Source of the DNA: Lachnospiraceae bacterium
GTDB lineage: Bacteria; Bacillota; Clostridia; Lachnospirales; Lachnospiraceae
NCBI GenBank assembly: GCA_022793195.1
Contig: JAAWCJ010000009.1
Span: 1-64,000, forward strand
Direction of reading: 5' to 3'
DNA: 64,000 bases
In this document: positions 17,237 through 26,701 of the stretch, one piece after another
How positions within the stretch are numbered: the stretch's first letter is position 1
How the letters are laid out: each line of letters begins with the position of its first letter
Notes under the pieces: model-generated
Told to the model about the DNA's origin: nothing
The model's database searches: none
What the model saw: the letters and a program-made list of their open reading frames with translations, nothing else
Program-made: the position numbers and the translations under genes

Positions 17237-17734
17237 ATGATTTACCTGCTGTTTGCCGTATGTATTTTCAGTTTGGATTTATTTTTCAAAAAACAGATCG
17301 AGACAAAGGAGGATACCACCTTTCCAATCCACTTAAAAGGTGGTATCACCCTGGAAAAGCATCACAACCACGGTTTCATCTTTAACCGTCTCGACCAACA
17401 TCCCAAATTGGTCCGGGTGGTCTCCTGTCTCACAGCCCTTCCGTTAATTATCTGGGTTTTCTGGCTGTTTACAAAAAAGGACACTGCCATAACGGATTCA
17501 CCGCCTGTTGCCGGCCCCATTGGAAAGCTGGGGGCCGCCTTCCTTTTAGGCGGGGCTGCATCCAATCTTTATGACCGCCTGTTCCGCGGCTACGTGGTGG
17601 ACTATCTTCGCTTCCGCTGTCGCGCCCTTCCCCGCGGGCTAAAAAAAATCCGCAATATTATCTTCAATATCGCGGACTTCTTTATCTTTGCAGGCGGACT
17701 ACTGACCACCGTATATCACTTTTTTATTAAATAG
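17237..17734 (+). CDS. Signal peptidase II (LspA)-like membrane protease
   Basis: 165 residues with about four membrane segments. GGAASNLYDRLFRGYVVDYL and FNIADFFIFAGG carry the two conserved aspartates of signal peptidase II (in the NxxDR and NxAD motifs). The N-terminal half is less conserved than in housekeeping LspA, and the protein has an internal basic stretch (RCRALPRGLKK). It would cleave prolipoprotein signal peptides. Whether it is the main LspA or an accessory paralogue cannot be told. Confidence 0.7.
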   Translation: MIYLLFAVCIFSLDLFFKKQIETKEDTTFPIHLKGGITLEKHHNHGFIFNRLDQHPKLVRVVSCLTALPLIIWVFWLFTKKDTAITDSPPVAGPIGKLGAAFLLGGAASNLYDRLFRGYVVDYLRFRCRALPRGLKKIRNIIFNIADFFIFAGGLLTTVYHFFIK

Positions 17735-17743
17735 AATTCGGGA

Positions 17744-17775
17744 GCAGGAAAATCTAAATAATATATTTTTCCTGC
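17744..17775. terminator. Bidirectional terminator
   Basis: GCAGGAAAA ... TTTTCCTGC with an AT-rich loop, between convergent genes. On the minus strand the stem is partly encoded by the last codons of the TIM-barrel gene, with the stop codon inside the loop. Confidence 0.6.
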
Positions 17776-18434
17776 CGGTATTTGTTCATCATATCTTTGA
17801 AAATCTCACCGTTGGTTGGCGGGGTGTAGGTGATTGCATTGGCCCCCGCCTCAATGGTACTTCGGATACTGTCATCCGTATTTCCCCCGGTAGCAATGAT
17901 CGGAACCTCAGGAAATTCCCTTCTGATTTTTGCTACAATTTCCGGCGTTTTATCTGCGCCGGACACATTCAGGATATCCGCGCCACTCTCCAGCCGCCTC
18001 CCAATATCCGTCTTCTCCGATACAACTGTGATAATAATTGGGATTTCCACCTTTTTTCTCAAATATTCCAACGTCTCATTGGGGGTCGGCGCATTGACCA
18101 CAACTCCCTGGGCGCCCTGAAATTCCGCATCCTCCGCCAGATTTGTCACCCGCTTGCCGGTGGTAGTCCCTCCCCCTACTCCGCAGAAAACCGGAAGGTC
18201 GGAAGAAGTAATCAGAGCATGTGTAATGATCGGCTGCGGTGTAAAAGGATACACTGCCATGACAGCATTGGCATTGCAATTTCTGATGATTGCAATGTCT
18301 GTGGTAAAAACCAGCGATTTAATTAGTTTTCCAAATATCCGAATCCCGCTGGCCTCCTCAATCAATTCCGGCAAAAGTACCATATGTTTTCTGAGGTTTC
18401 CCTCAATCACCGGCACGTATTTTTTCCTTTCCAT
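17754..18434 (-). CDS. Phosphate-binding TIM-barrel protein, function unknown
   Basis: 226 residues predicted to be a TIM barrel of the HisA/NanE/ThiE kind. The C-terminal IIATGGNTDDSIRSTIEAGANAI pattern is the two-strand phosphate-binding site, and a glycine-rich loop CGVGGGTTTGKR lies near the middle. No catalytic set for a named enzyme is recognised. Homologues in clostridia are usually annotated only as hydrolase or hypothetical. GGAGG precedes the ATG. It has no operon partner on either side. Confidence 0.6.
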   Translation of the reverse strand: MERKKYVPVIEGNLRKHMVLLPELIEEASGIRIFGKLIKSLVFTTDIAIIRNCNANAVMAVYPFTPQPIITHALITSSDLPVFCGVGGGTTTGKRVTNLAEDAEFQGAQGVVVNAPTPNETLEYLRKKVEIPIIITVVSEKTDIGRRLESGADILNVSGADKTPEIVAKIRREFPEVPIIATGGNTDDSIRSTIEAGANAITYTPPTNGEIFKDMMNKYRQEKYII

Positions 18435-18471
18435 AGGCAGTCCTCCTTATCCCTGACGTAAACGCTTTTTA

Positions 18472-20220
18472 TTAAAGCGATATGGTTTCAAAAATGTGGA
18501 ACACATCCAATGCTCCGTACCCGCTTCCACGATTCGGGTACGATGCGGTCCTGCTTCGGATAGCCCCGCGTATCATCAGACTTTTAATGTCTTTCGTCCT
18601 CATCCCTCTGTAATTTCCCTGTACGGTACCCCATTCCAAAAGGAGCGCCGCCGCGCCGGCCCCATGAGCCGCCGCTATACTGGTTCCGCTTTTAACGCCA
18701 AACCTTCCTCCCGGCAGGGCGCCATAGATATCTACCCCCGGCGCTACCAAATCCGGCTTGATACAGTTGGTTCTCGTGTACCCTCGCCCGGAATGAATGT
18801 AAAGGCTGTTTTGCCTGTGATTATCGGCGCCAAAGGTAATGGGGCCTTCCGCCGATGAAGGAACTGTCAGGGTCGTATCAGGATTGGGACGCAAAAACGC
18901 CGTATCTTCTTCCACAAAACCTTCCATAGGCAGCCAAATATGGAACCGCCCGTCTGTATATTGTTCATTGTAGACCGCCAGCGTCCAAATCCCCGGAGTT
19001 GGATCCGCCATACGCATGCGTACCACCGTGCTGCCCGACTCCTGTTCAATCAGCTGATAATCCACATAAATCACTGTTTTTTCCATGGTGAACTGAAAGA
19101 CACTGTTTAAATTCAGCCGCGGCACCACCCGTCCCGTACTCTCTCCCGTTGGGGAAAGAATCTGTACGCTATATACTTCCGGCGCCTGAGCCCAAAGCTC
19201 CATAGTGATGCCGTTCTCATTCTGAGGAACCCTGATTTCCACATAATCATTCCCGCCTTCGGCGCTGATGGTCCCGAAATAATGATGAGCTCTGTTGGAC
19301 TCATTTCCCGCCGCAACCACCACCGCATTTCCCAGCTGCCTGGCCGCTGTATTCAACATACAGCCTAAAGGCGCGTTTCCCGCATGGTCTCCCCAGTTGG
19401 TGCCCACCCCGATCAGGATTACAAGCGGCATGGCAAGCCGTTCCCCCAATTCCGTGAGATAACGCACCCCCATCATTAAATCTGTTTCCTGGTAAGCTGT
19501 CGCACCATCTCTAATCAAAAAATACTTCCTCAGGTATTCTTTTGCCGGCTTCAACTTCACCATGGCAATCGAAGCCCCGGGAGCTGCTCCCGTAAACTCT
19601 TCCTCCGGCATATCACTTCCCGCTGCTATGGATGCAAGAAATGTGCCGTGTCCGTCTTCATCCACCGACGGCACCAGAGACAAACTTTCCGAAGAAGCAA
19701 TCGCTTCATCAATCTCCTCTTTTGTATACTCGCTTCCGTACTGAAACCCTTCCGGCAACCTTCCTGTCTGCACGGTCTGATCCCAGATACGCAAAATCCG
19801 CGTTCCACCAAATTCATCCATAAACACCGGATTTGTATAATCAATCCCTGTGTCAATGAGGCCAATCAATACGCCTTTTCCATCCAGGCCCAACACCGGC
19901 TGGTTCCTGGCCCGCAGTATCCCTGAGGCTTCCATATTGGTAACATCTGTCAGGCCGTACAGCCTGGGAATAGCGGCGTAATTATAAAACTGAACTGACA
20001 ATGGCGGTAAAAGCTCTTTACTTACATGAATCACTGCCGTCGTATCTGAGGCCTGTTCCACACAAAACAACTGAGGCAGCGCTGTTTCTCCGTATATCTG
20101 ATTTGCCGGGAAAATAAAATCCTCATAGTCCTCAGATAAAATCCGCTCCCTGCACTCTTCCGTCCCATTCAGCTGTCCTTCTTCCAACTGTGCGCTCTTT
20201 AAGATTCTCTCATTCTCCAT
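18472..20220 (-). CDS. Subtilisin-like serine protease (S8 family)
   Basis: 582 residues. Catalytic triad blocks are GLIDTGIDYTN (Asp), DGHGTFLASIAAG (His) and KSGTSIAAAHGAGAAAL (Ser). A long insert between His and Ser forms an extra beta domain, as in the clostridial CspA/B/C-like group. No classical signal peptide is visible at the N-terminus, so localisation is uncertain. The ribosome binding site is weak (CAAAGG). It lies directly downstream of clpX with a 32-bp gap. Confidence 0.85.
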   Translation of the reverse strand: MENERILKSAQLEEGQLNGTEECRERILSEDYEDFIFPANQIYGETALPQLFCVEQASDTTAVIHVSKELLPPLSVQFYNYAAIPRLYGLTDVTNMEASGILRARNQPVLGLDGKGVLIGLIDTGIDYTNPVFMDEFGGTRILRIWDQTVQTGRLPEGFQYGSEYTKEEIDEAIASSESLSLVPSVDEDGHGTFLASIAAGSDMPEEEFTGAAPGASIAMVKLKPAKEYLRKYFLIRDGATAYQETDLMMGVRYLTELGERLAMPLVILIGVGTNWGDHAGNAPLGCMLNTAARQLGNAVVVAAGNESNRAHHYFGTISAEGGNDYVEIRVPQNENGITMELWAQAPEVYSVQILSPTGESTGRVVPRLNLNSVFQFTMEKTVIYVDYQLIEQESGSTVVRMRMADPTPGIWTLAVYNEQYTDGRFHIWLPMEGFVEEDTAFLRPNPDTTLTVPSSAEGPITFGADNHRQNSLYIHSGRGYTRTNCIKPDLVAPGVDIYGALPGGRFGVKSGTSIAAAHGAGAAALLLEWGTVQGNYRGMRTKDIKSLMIRGAIRSRTASYPNRGSGYGALDVFHIFETISL

Positions 20221-20252
20221 ATACGTAAGCCTTTGGAGTTTATCATATCATT

Positions 20253-21722
20253 TTATGCCTGAACACCCAGCCTCATGACCCCGCGCATGTCAATAATGGG
20301 GCCGCCGTTTTTTTCGATATATGCTTTCGTGATTGTCACCCGGCCGATATTGTCATCCTTCGGTATCTCATACATAATATCCAGCATGTACTCTTCCAGA
20401 ATCGCCCTCAGCGCCCTGGCGCCCGTATGGCGCTCCATGGCCTTTTCCGCAATGGATTCCAGCGCTTCTTCCTCAAACACCAGTTGAACTTCATCCATCT
20501 GAAGCAGCTTTTCATATTGCCTGAGAATGGCGTTTTTCGGTTCTTTCAAAATCCGGATCATAAATTCCTTTGTCAGCGCTTCTAAAGACACAAGTATCGG
20601 CAGCCTGCCGAGAAACTCCGGAATCATGCCAAATTTTTTCAAATCTTCCGTTTCCGCCTTGCACAAAAGGTTTTCTTCTTTATCATATTTATCACGCAGC
20701 TCCGCCCGAAATCCGATGGATGACTCCTTGGTAAGCCGCTCTTTTATGATTTCCTCCAGTTCCGGAAATGCGCCTCCACAGATGAAAAGAATATTGTTGG
20801 TATTTACTGTGGTCATGGGCACCATGGCATTTTTACTGTTGGAACCCACCGGCACTTCCACTTCGCTTCCCTCCAGCATTTTCAAAAGCTCCTGCTGTAC
20901 GGATTCCCCGCTGACATCCCTGGTATTGGTGTTCCTTTTTTTAGCAATCTTATCGATCTCATCAATGTAAATGATTCCCCGCTCTGCCTTGTCCACGTCG
21001 TTCCCTGCCGCCTGCAAAAGCTTGGAGACCACGCTCTCAATGTCATCCCCAATATACCCTGCTTCTGTCAGGGAAGTGGCATCCGCAATGGCCAAAGGCA
21101 CATCCAGAAGTCTCGCCAAAGTTTTGACCAGATAAGTCTTTCCACTTCCGGTGGGGCCTAAAAGCAGCATATTTGACTTTTCAATCTCTACTCCGTCCCC
21201 ACTGTCGGAACCTACCCGTTTGTAATGATTATATACGGCCACGGAGATGGCTTTCTTTGCCTGATCCTGCCCCACCACATATTCATCCAGCATTTTTTTA
21301 ATCTGATGGGGAGCCGGAATGGCGCGTCTGTCAAAAGGCTGCTGTTCCTTTTTCTCCTTCTTCTTTTTAAGCTTCTGCTTTTTGGGAATCTCCCTCTCTC
21401 CATTCCCGAGATCCGCCAGATTGATAAATCCCACTCCAGGCAGATTGGAAAGAGCCGATAAGTCAAAACCTCCCTGCTGCCCGTTTCCCGTGCCATTGAT
21501 ATTCAGTCCGTAAGGGGAACCACCCTGCTCAAAGCTGTCGAAGGCTTTCTGCATACAATCCTGGCAAATAGTAATATTCCCCGGCATTGTAATCATTTTC
21601 CCTGCCCGGCTTTCCGGCCTTCTGCAGACAAAACAGATCTTTTCGTATTCCTCCTCCGCTTTCTCACTGCTTACATTTTCTTCTTTTTCATTCTCTTTTG
21701 TTTCATCAAACTGATCTGCCAT
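20253..21722 (-). CDS. clpX: ClpX-type AAA+ unfoldase with extended linker
   Basis: 489 residues versus about 420 usual. The zinc finger is CFVCRRPE...CQDC (about 30-56), Walker A GPTGSGKTYL and Walker B IIYIDEIDKIAKK. The pore loop reads GYIGDD rather than GYVGED, and an IGF loop for ClpP docking is present (SSIGFRAEL). Between the zinc finger and AAA domain is an extra, lysine-rich linker. It unfolds substrates for ClpP. The clpP gene and tig are not adjacent, unlike the usual tig-clpP-clpX order, so this may be a second ClpX. Confidence 0.85.
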   Translation of the reverse strand: MADQFDETKENEKEENVSSEKAEEEYEKICFVCRRPESRAGKMITMPGNITICQDCMQKAFDSFEQGGSPYGLNINGTGNGQQGGFDLSALSNLPGVGFINLADLGNGEREIPKKQKLKKKKEKKEQQPFDRRAIPAPHQIKKMLDEYVVGQDQAKKAISVAVYNHYKRVGSDSGDGVEIEKSNMLLLGPTGSGKTYLVKTLARLLDVPLAIADATSLTEAGYIGDDIESVVSKLLQAAGNDVDKAERGIIYIDEIDKIAKKRNTNTRDVSGESVQQELLKMLEGSEVEVPVGSNSKNAMVPMTTVNTNNILFICGGAFPELEEIIKERLTKESSIGFRAELRDKYDKEENLLCKAETEDLKKFGMIPEFLGRLPILVSLEALTKEFMIRILKEPKNAILRQYEKLLQMDEVQLVFEEEALESIAEKAMERHTGARALRAILEEYMLDIMYEIPKDDNIGRVTITKAYIEKNGGPIIDMRGVMRLGVQA

Positions 21723-21820
21723 GATTCTCTCCCTCTTTTATGCTCTTTTCTTATTATATATGAGATGGATAAGTGGGACAAGTAAACTTTTTATTAAGGG
21801 AATATGAACAAAGCAAAATT

Positions 21821-21848
21821 CTGCGGCGCCAGTCCATAAGCGCCGCAG
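21821..21848 (-). terminator. Intrinsic terminator of htrA-like gene
   Basis: Stem CTGCGGCGC/GCGCCGCAG with a 10-base loop, followed on the minus strand by AATTTTGCTTT. Confidence 0.65.
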
Positions 21849-21871
21849 AGTCTGCTTTTTCTGTCTGCAAT

Positions 21872-23281
21872 TTATCTTATAAAATTGGGAGCCGTATTGG
21901 GAGCAGTCTCCTCCGTTTGTCCCTCATAATCTTTCCTGTAACCCAGGGTGACCATAATGGTCTTCTCCACATACTCATTATCCTCCAGCCGCTGGACACT
22001 CAGTTCTATCTCCTGGCCGCCCGCATAGTAAGAAAGCATGGTCCGAAGCTCATCCATGGAAGTGACATTACTTCCTTCCACGGCTGTGATAATATCCCTC
22101 TCCCTTAACTCTGAGGCTTCTGCAGAACCGCCTTCCACAAGGCTGTATATATACACACCCTCCGGCATATTGTACTGCTGTGCATCATTCCCGTTCATGT
22201 CCACGCCTTTGATTCCCAGCCAGGAAGCATCCTCTTCTTCCACAACTGTCCTGGTCTGCTTTGTCATCAGGTTATTGATGATCTCCTGGGCCTCCGTAAT
22301 GGGAATCGCAAACCCCATGCCTTCCACATCCTCACTGGAATATTTGGCTGAGTTGATTCCAATCACTTCTCCCTGCATGTTCAAAAGGGCTCCGCCGCTG
22401 TTTCCAGGGTTGATGGCCGCATCTGTCTGGAGAAGGGTCATGGTTTTGTTTTCAATAACTGCCTCCCTGCTGAGGGCGCTGACATGGCCATAGGTCAGTG
22501 ACTGTCCATATCCCAGTGCATTCCCGATGGCGATGACCTCATCGCCCACCCTCAGTTTATTGGAATCCCCAAGCTTCGCTATTTTAATGGAATTCATGGT
22601 ATCTGAACTCAGCGAATCCAGGGGAATGGCAATCACCGCCAGGTCATTGTTCTCTGCGGTTCCCTTCACCTGGGCATCCGCCGTACTGTCATCAATGAAG
22701 GTGACAGTCAGGGAATCTGCCCCGTTTATCACATGATAGTTGGTCAGCACAAGGAGTTCCGTATCATTCTGGCCAATGATAATGCCGGAACCACTGCCGG
22801 ACACTTCCTGATTTCCATTTCCGTAGAAGAAATAGTCCCATCCGCTGTTCTGATACATCAAGGTATTTGTAATGGCCACAATGGAAGGCATCGCGCTCTC
22901 CGCCACATCGGCTACCGTACCCCCCGAAGTGTTTCCGCCGCTGCTGGTGGGAGTCGTCTCAGCTGTCTCGATTTGCGCTGCCTTTGTCTCTCCTGCCGCC
23001 TTCGCCATATCCACGGCATCTTCCAGTTTCTTCTCATATCCACTGACCTTCATCACCCCGATAAAGGTCCCTGCTCCGGCTCCGCCAAAAATCACGCCGC
23101 ACAAAAGAAATATCCCCAGCTTTTTCCAGAATCCGCCGCCTTTCTTTTTCTTCTTTTCCGGCTTTTTGATCACGGCAGGCTCAATGGGTTCTGTCGGTAT
23201 ATAAGTGTATGCCAAAGACTGGTGATTTCCTTCCTGCCCGTACCCATTCTGAAAACCATCATTTCCATAATAATCACTCAT
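21872..23281 (-). CDS. htrA: HtrA/DegP-like membrane-anchored serine protease
   Basis: 469 residues. A lysine-rich cytoplasmic stretch precedes one membrane helix (about 53-75). The trypsin-like domain has VLTNYHVI (His), ENNDLAVIAI (Asp) and INPGNSGGALLN (Ser). A single PDZ domain follows (about 350-445). It degrades misfolded proteins outside the membrane. The layout and length are those of Gram-positive HtrA/YkdA. AAAGGA precedes the ATG. Confidence 0.9.
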   Translation of the reverse strand: MSDYYGNDGFQNGYGQEGNHQSLAYTYIPTEPIEPAVIKKPEKKKKKGGGFWKKLGIFLLCGVIFGGAGAGTFIGVMKVSGYEKKLEDAVDMAKAAGETKAAQIETAETTPTSSGGNTSGGTVADVAESAMPSIVAITNTLMYQNSGWDYFFYGNGNQEVSGSGSGIIIGQNDTELLVLTNYHVINGADSLTVTFIDDSTADAQVKGTAENNDLAVIAIPLDSLSSDTMNSIKIAKLGDSNKLRVGDEVIAIGNALGYGQSLTYGHVSALSREAVIENKTMTLLQTDAAINPGNSGGALLNMQGEVIGINSAKYSSEDVEGMGFAIPITEAQEIINNLMTKQTRTVVEEEDASWLGIKGVDMNGNDAQQYNMPEGVYIYSLVEGGSAEASELRERDIITAVEGSNVTSMDELRTMLSYYAGGQEIELSVQRLEDNEYVEKTIMVTLGYRKDYEGQTEETAPNTAPNFIR

Positions 23282-23403
23282 AACATTTTATCCTTTCTTT
23301 ATCTGCTGATTTTCAGTAGCTTTTTCTTTTATAGTCTCAGGATAACAATAAAATGTGATAAAACTGTGTTACAACCGTGAAAAAAGATTGTACGCAGAAA
23401 AAA

Positions 23404-23424
23404 GAATCCTGCGATGCAGGATTC
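23404..23424 (-). terminator. Intrinsic terminator
   Basis: GAATCCTGC-GAT-GCAGGATTC; the minus strand continues with six T. It ends the small membrane protein gene upstream. Confidence 0.7.
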
Positions 23425-23431
23425 TCCACTG

Positions 23432-23776
23432 TCAGTTTGTCCCTCCGGCTGTCTCTTCTGCTTTTGTCTCTGCCTCATTTCCTTCGGAAGATTCCGCCGT
23501 TTCCTCTGCCCCTGTTTCTGCAGCCTCTGTTTCCAAAATCCCGGCCATATCCTGAACCACCAGTGAACTGCTGGAATAGTCCGGCTTTGAGTTCTGAATC
23601 TTGATGTACTGGTTGCGGATCGTCAGTCCGATTCCCGTTCCAATCCCGGCCAAAACCACAACAGCAATCAAAACGGTCACGATTTTCATACGCATTTTCT
23701 GCCTGCGCTCTTTTTCCACCAGCTCTTTTCTTCTGGCTTTCTGCTCTTTATACTTATCTACTTTTTGCTGACTCAT
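23432..23776 (-). CDS. Small single-pass membrane protein, unknown
   Basis: 114 residues. A highly charged N-terminus (KYKEQKARRKELVEKERRQK) leads into one membrane helix (about 31-52), and the exposed C-terminal half is rich in Glu, Thr, Ser and Ala with a low-complexity end. No family is recognised. The orientation should be N-in by the positive-inside rule. AAAGGG lies before the ATG, and a clear terminator follows, supporting it as a real, separately transcribed gene. Confidence 0.65.
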   Translation of the reverse strand: MSQQKVDKYKEQKARRKELVEKERRQKMRMKIVTVLIAVVVLAGIGTGIGLTIRNQYIKIQNSKPDYSSSSLVVQDMAGILETEAAETGAEETAESSEGNEAETKAEETAGGTN

Positions 23777-23917
23777 AACAATAAATCCCTTTCTACACGA
23801 CTTCCGGCAATAAACAGAAATTCCTCCGCCGGTACGTTGGTATCATAGCACATTTTTCCCCATTATTCAAGAACTTCACCACCTGCAAACTGCATTTTAT
23901 ACCCTGTGGCCATCCCG

Positions 23918-25663
23918 TTACCGCCATTGGGTGTTTGTCAGGGAATAGAACCTGGCGTAAATCCCTTTCCGCTCCAAAAGTTCTTCGTGAGTCCCTTGTT
24001 CCGCGATTCCGTCGTCCGTCATCACCAATATTTTCTCTGCATTTCGGATGGTGGATAAGCGGTGGGCAATGACAAATGTGGTCCGCCCTTTCGCCAGCTT
24101 TTCCAGGGCCTCCTGTACCACACGCTCGCTTTCATTGTCCAGCGCCGAGGTGGCCTCGTCAAAAATCAATACCGGGGGATTTTTTAAAAATACTCTTGCT
24201 AAGGACAGTCTCTGTTTTTGCCCGCCGGACAGTTTCACACCCCGCTGTCCGATATCCGTATGGTATCCCTCCGGCAATTCCATGATAAATTCATGGGCGC
24301 CCGCCGCTTTCGCCGCCGCCTCCACCTCTGCTTTGGATGCTTCCTTTTTTCCATAACAAATATTTTCATAAACAGTCCCCGCAAAGAGGTACACGTCCTG
24401 CTGGACAATCCCAATATTTTTCCGAAGGCTCCTCAATTTGATCTTTCTTATATCTGTCCCATCCAGGGTAATCCTTCCACCGCTCACTTCATAGAACCTG
24501 GGAATCAGGCTGCACAAAGTGGACTTACCCACGCCGGAAGAACCCACCAGGGCGATATATTCTCCCGGTCTTACCTCCATATCCAGGTGATGAAGCACAT
24601 CCCCCTTGGAAGAACTATAGCGGAAATCCACCTGCTCGAAACAGATTTCCCCTTTTACCTCTTCCATTTCCACCGCATCCGGGGAATCTTCAATATCCGG
24701 CTGGATTCCCAGTATTTCCCGGAACCTTCCATAACCGGACATTCCATTCTGAAACTGTTCGGTAAAACTCACCAGCTTCTTGATGGGATCCGTAAAATTA
24801 CCCACCATCAAAAGAAACGCCACAAGATCGGCGGGATTCAATTCTCCTCTCGATAAAAGGAAGGCCCCTACGGAAATCACCACCACTGTCATCAGGGTGG
24901 CAAACGCCCCCAGCCCGGCATTGTAAGCCCCCATATAGCGGTAACTGTTTCGCTTGCTTTCCAAGAACCTCTGGTTTCCTTTGTCAAACTTATCCATTTC
25001 CGCGTCTTCATTACCAAAAGACTTTACCACCCGTATTCCCGACAGGCTGTCCTCAATCTGGGCATTGACATCGGCTATCCTCTCCCTGTTGCGCCTGAAA
25101 GCCCGTTTCATTTTCTTATTGAGAAAAACGGCATAAAACAACATAAAGGGAAGCAGCGCCGCCGCCGATAAAGCCAGCGAAACATTGATAAACAGAAGAA
25201 TCACCAGGGAACCTGCCATACGAATCAGAGAGATAATCAAGTCTTCCGGCCCATGATGGCACAACTCGCTGATGTCAAACAAGTCGTTGGTGACACGGGA
25301 CATCAGCTGCCCTATTTTCTGCTCGTCATAAAAAGCAAATGACAGCTTCTGATAATGGGCAAACAGCTCGTGACGCATATCCCTCTCCATTTTCGCGCCC
25401 ATAATATGCCCAAAATACCCGATATAATAATTGCAGCCAAACTCCACTCCCACCAGCCCCGCCATGAGAAGAGCCAACCTGAAGATCACGGCCGCTGCCC
25501 TGTCCGGCTCATAGTAAACGACAGTTCCCGTAATGTGACGGATAATCAGGGGAATCACAAGAGTCACGGCAGCGCCCATGCAGGCAAAAAACATATCGCT
25601 GAAAAACAGTCCCATATATGGCTTATAATATGCCAGGAAACTCTTTTTTCTTTTCTCTTTCAT
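23918..25663 (-). CDS. ABC exporter, fused permease-ATPase
   Basis: 581 residues. Six membrane helices (about 1-310) are followed by an ATPase with Walker A GSSGVGKSTL, signature LSGGQKQRLSLAR and Walker B VLIFDEATSALD. This is the homodimeric or half-transporter multidrug/lipid exporter type (MsbA/BmrA style). The substrate is unknown. It starts three bases after the glucokinase stop, so it is co-transcribed with it; such pairing is probably incidental. Confidence 0.9.
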   Translation of the reverse strand: MKEKRKKSFLAYYKPYMGLFFSDMFFACMGAAVTLVIPLIIRHITGTVVYYEPDRAAAVIFRLALLMAGLVGVEFGCNYYIGYFGHIMGAKMERDMRHELFAHYQKLSFAFYDEQKIGQLMSRVTNDLFDISELCHHGPEDLIISLIRMAGSLVILLFINVSLALSAAALLPFMLFYAVFLNKKMKRAFRRNRERIADVNAQIEDSLSGIRVVKSFGNEDAEMDKFDKGNQRFLESKRNSYRYMGAYNAGLGAFATLMTVVVISVGAFLLSRGELNPADLVAFLLMVGNFTDPIKKLVSFTEQFQNGMSGYGRFREILGIQPDIEDSPDAVEMEEVKGEICFEQVDFRYSSSKGDVLHHLDMEVRPGEYIALVGSSGVGKSTLCSLIPRFYEVSGGRITLDGTDIRKIKLRSLRKNIGIVQQDVYLFAGTVYENICYGKKEASKAEVEAAAKAAGAHEFIMELPEGYHTDIGQRGVKLSGGQKQRLSLARVFLKNPPVLIFDEATSALDNESERVVQEALEKLAKGRTTFVIAHRLSTIRNAEKILVMTDDGIAEQGTHEELLERKGIYARFYSLTNTQWR

Positions 25664-25666
25664 CCA

Positions 25667-26620
25667 TTACCTTTCATCAATGGCCAACTTCGCAGAGCCA
25701 TAAATCCCCGCATCATTTCCCAATGTGGCCAGCGCCAGTTTTGCTTTCTCTTTTGTCAGTACAATCAACGGGTCATAATGTTTCCTCAGCAAGTCCAGCA
25801 GATACTGCCCGGCTTTTGCCACGCCGCCGCCGATTACAAACACCTGGGGATCCACCACCTGGGAAACGTAGGACAATCCCCTGGCCAGATACATCATACA
25901 ATAATCAGCCACTTCTTCTGCCAGGCCGTCTCCTGCCTTTGCTGCATCAAACACATCCTTCGCCGTCACATTCTGAATATCGCGGAGCGCTGAAGGTTTA
26001 TCCGATTCCCGCATAAACCGCCTTGCAATCCTGGCGATTCCCGTGGCCGAAGTGATCTGCTCCAGGCAACCTCTGTTACCACAGTTGCAGCTTTCCGGCT
26101 CCGGCCAGTTCCAGTCCATGACCATATGGCCGATCTCCCCGCCCATGCCTTTGCTCCCAGCCACAATATGGCCGTCCAAAATCACGCCGCCGCCAATCCC
26201 TGTCCCCAGGGTTACAGCCACCAGATCCCGGTAGCCTTTTCCTCCGCCCTGCCACATTTCACCCAAGGCTGCCACATTGGCGTCGTTTCCGCCTTTTACG
26301 GGAATCCCCCCCAAAAGCTCACTGAGTTCTTTCACCGGATTCCAGTCATGGAGCCCGATATTGACAATGACCTCCACATATCCGTCAGGACGAATCGGCC
26401 CCGGCACTCCAATTCCAGCCCCGGCCAGTTCCGAAAGGGCAATCCCTTCCTCTGCCATATTTGCTTTTATGGATGTTGCAATATCCTGGCTCACATGTTT
26501 CCCGCCGTCTTCTTTTCTGGTGGGAATTTCCCATTTCCGAATCAAAATCCCATCCTCTTTAAAAAGCCCCATTTTTGCTGTCGTCCCGCCTAAATCCACG
26601 CCTGCATATATTTTGCTCAT
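25667..26620 (-). CDS. glcK: ROK-family glucokinase
   Basis: 317 residues. VDLGGTTAKMGLF is the ATP phosphate loop and CNCGNRGCLEQ the ROK zinc motif. GIGVPGPI and TLGTGIGGG complete the fold. It phosphorylates glucose to glucose 6-phosphate in the cytoplasm. It has no N-terminal helix-turn-helix, so it is a kinase rather than a ROK repressor. GGAGG precedes the ATG. Confidence 0.9.
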   Translation of the reverse strand: MSKIYAGVDLGGTTAKMGLFKEDGILIRKWEIPTRKEDGGKHVSQDIATSIKANMAEEGIALSELAGAGIGVPGPIRPDGYVEVIVNIGLHDWNPVKELSELLGGIPVKGGNDANVAALGEMWQGGGKGYRDLVAVTLGTGIGGGVILDGHIVAGSKGMGGEIGHMVMDWNWPEPESCNCGNRGCLEQITSATGIARIARRFMRESDKPSALRDIQNVTAKDVFDAAKAGDGLAEEVADYCMMYLARGLSYVSQVVDPQVFVIGGGVAKAGQYLLDLLRKHYDPLIVLTKEKAKLALATLGNDAGIYGSAKLAIDER

Positions 26621-26701
26621 GCCCTGACCTCCATCTTACCTGGCCTTCCCTGGCCTTTTTTTCTATTTTAACTGATAGCGGCTGTTTTGCAAAGGGCATA
26701 T

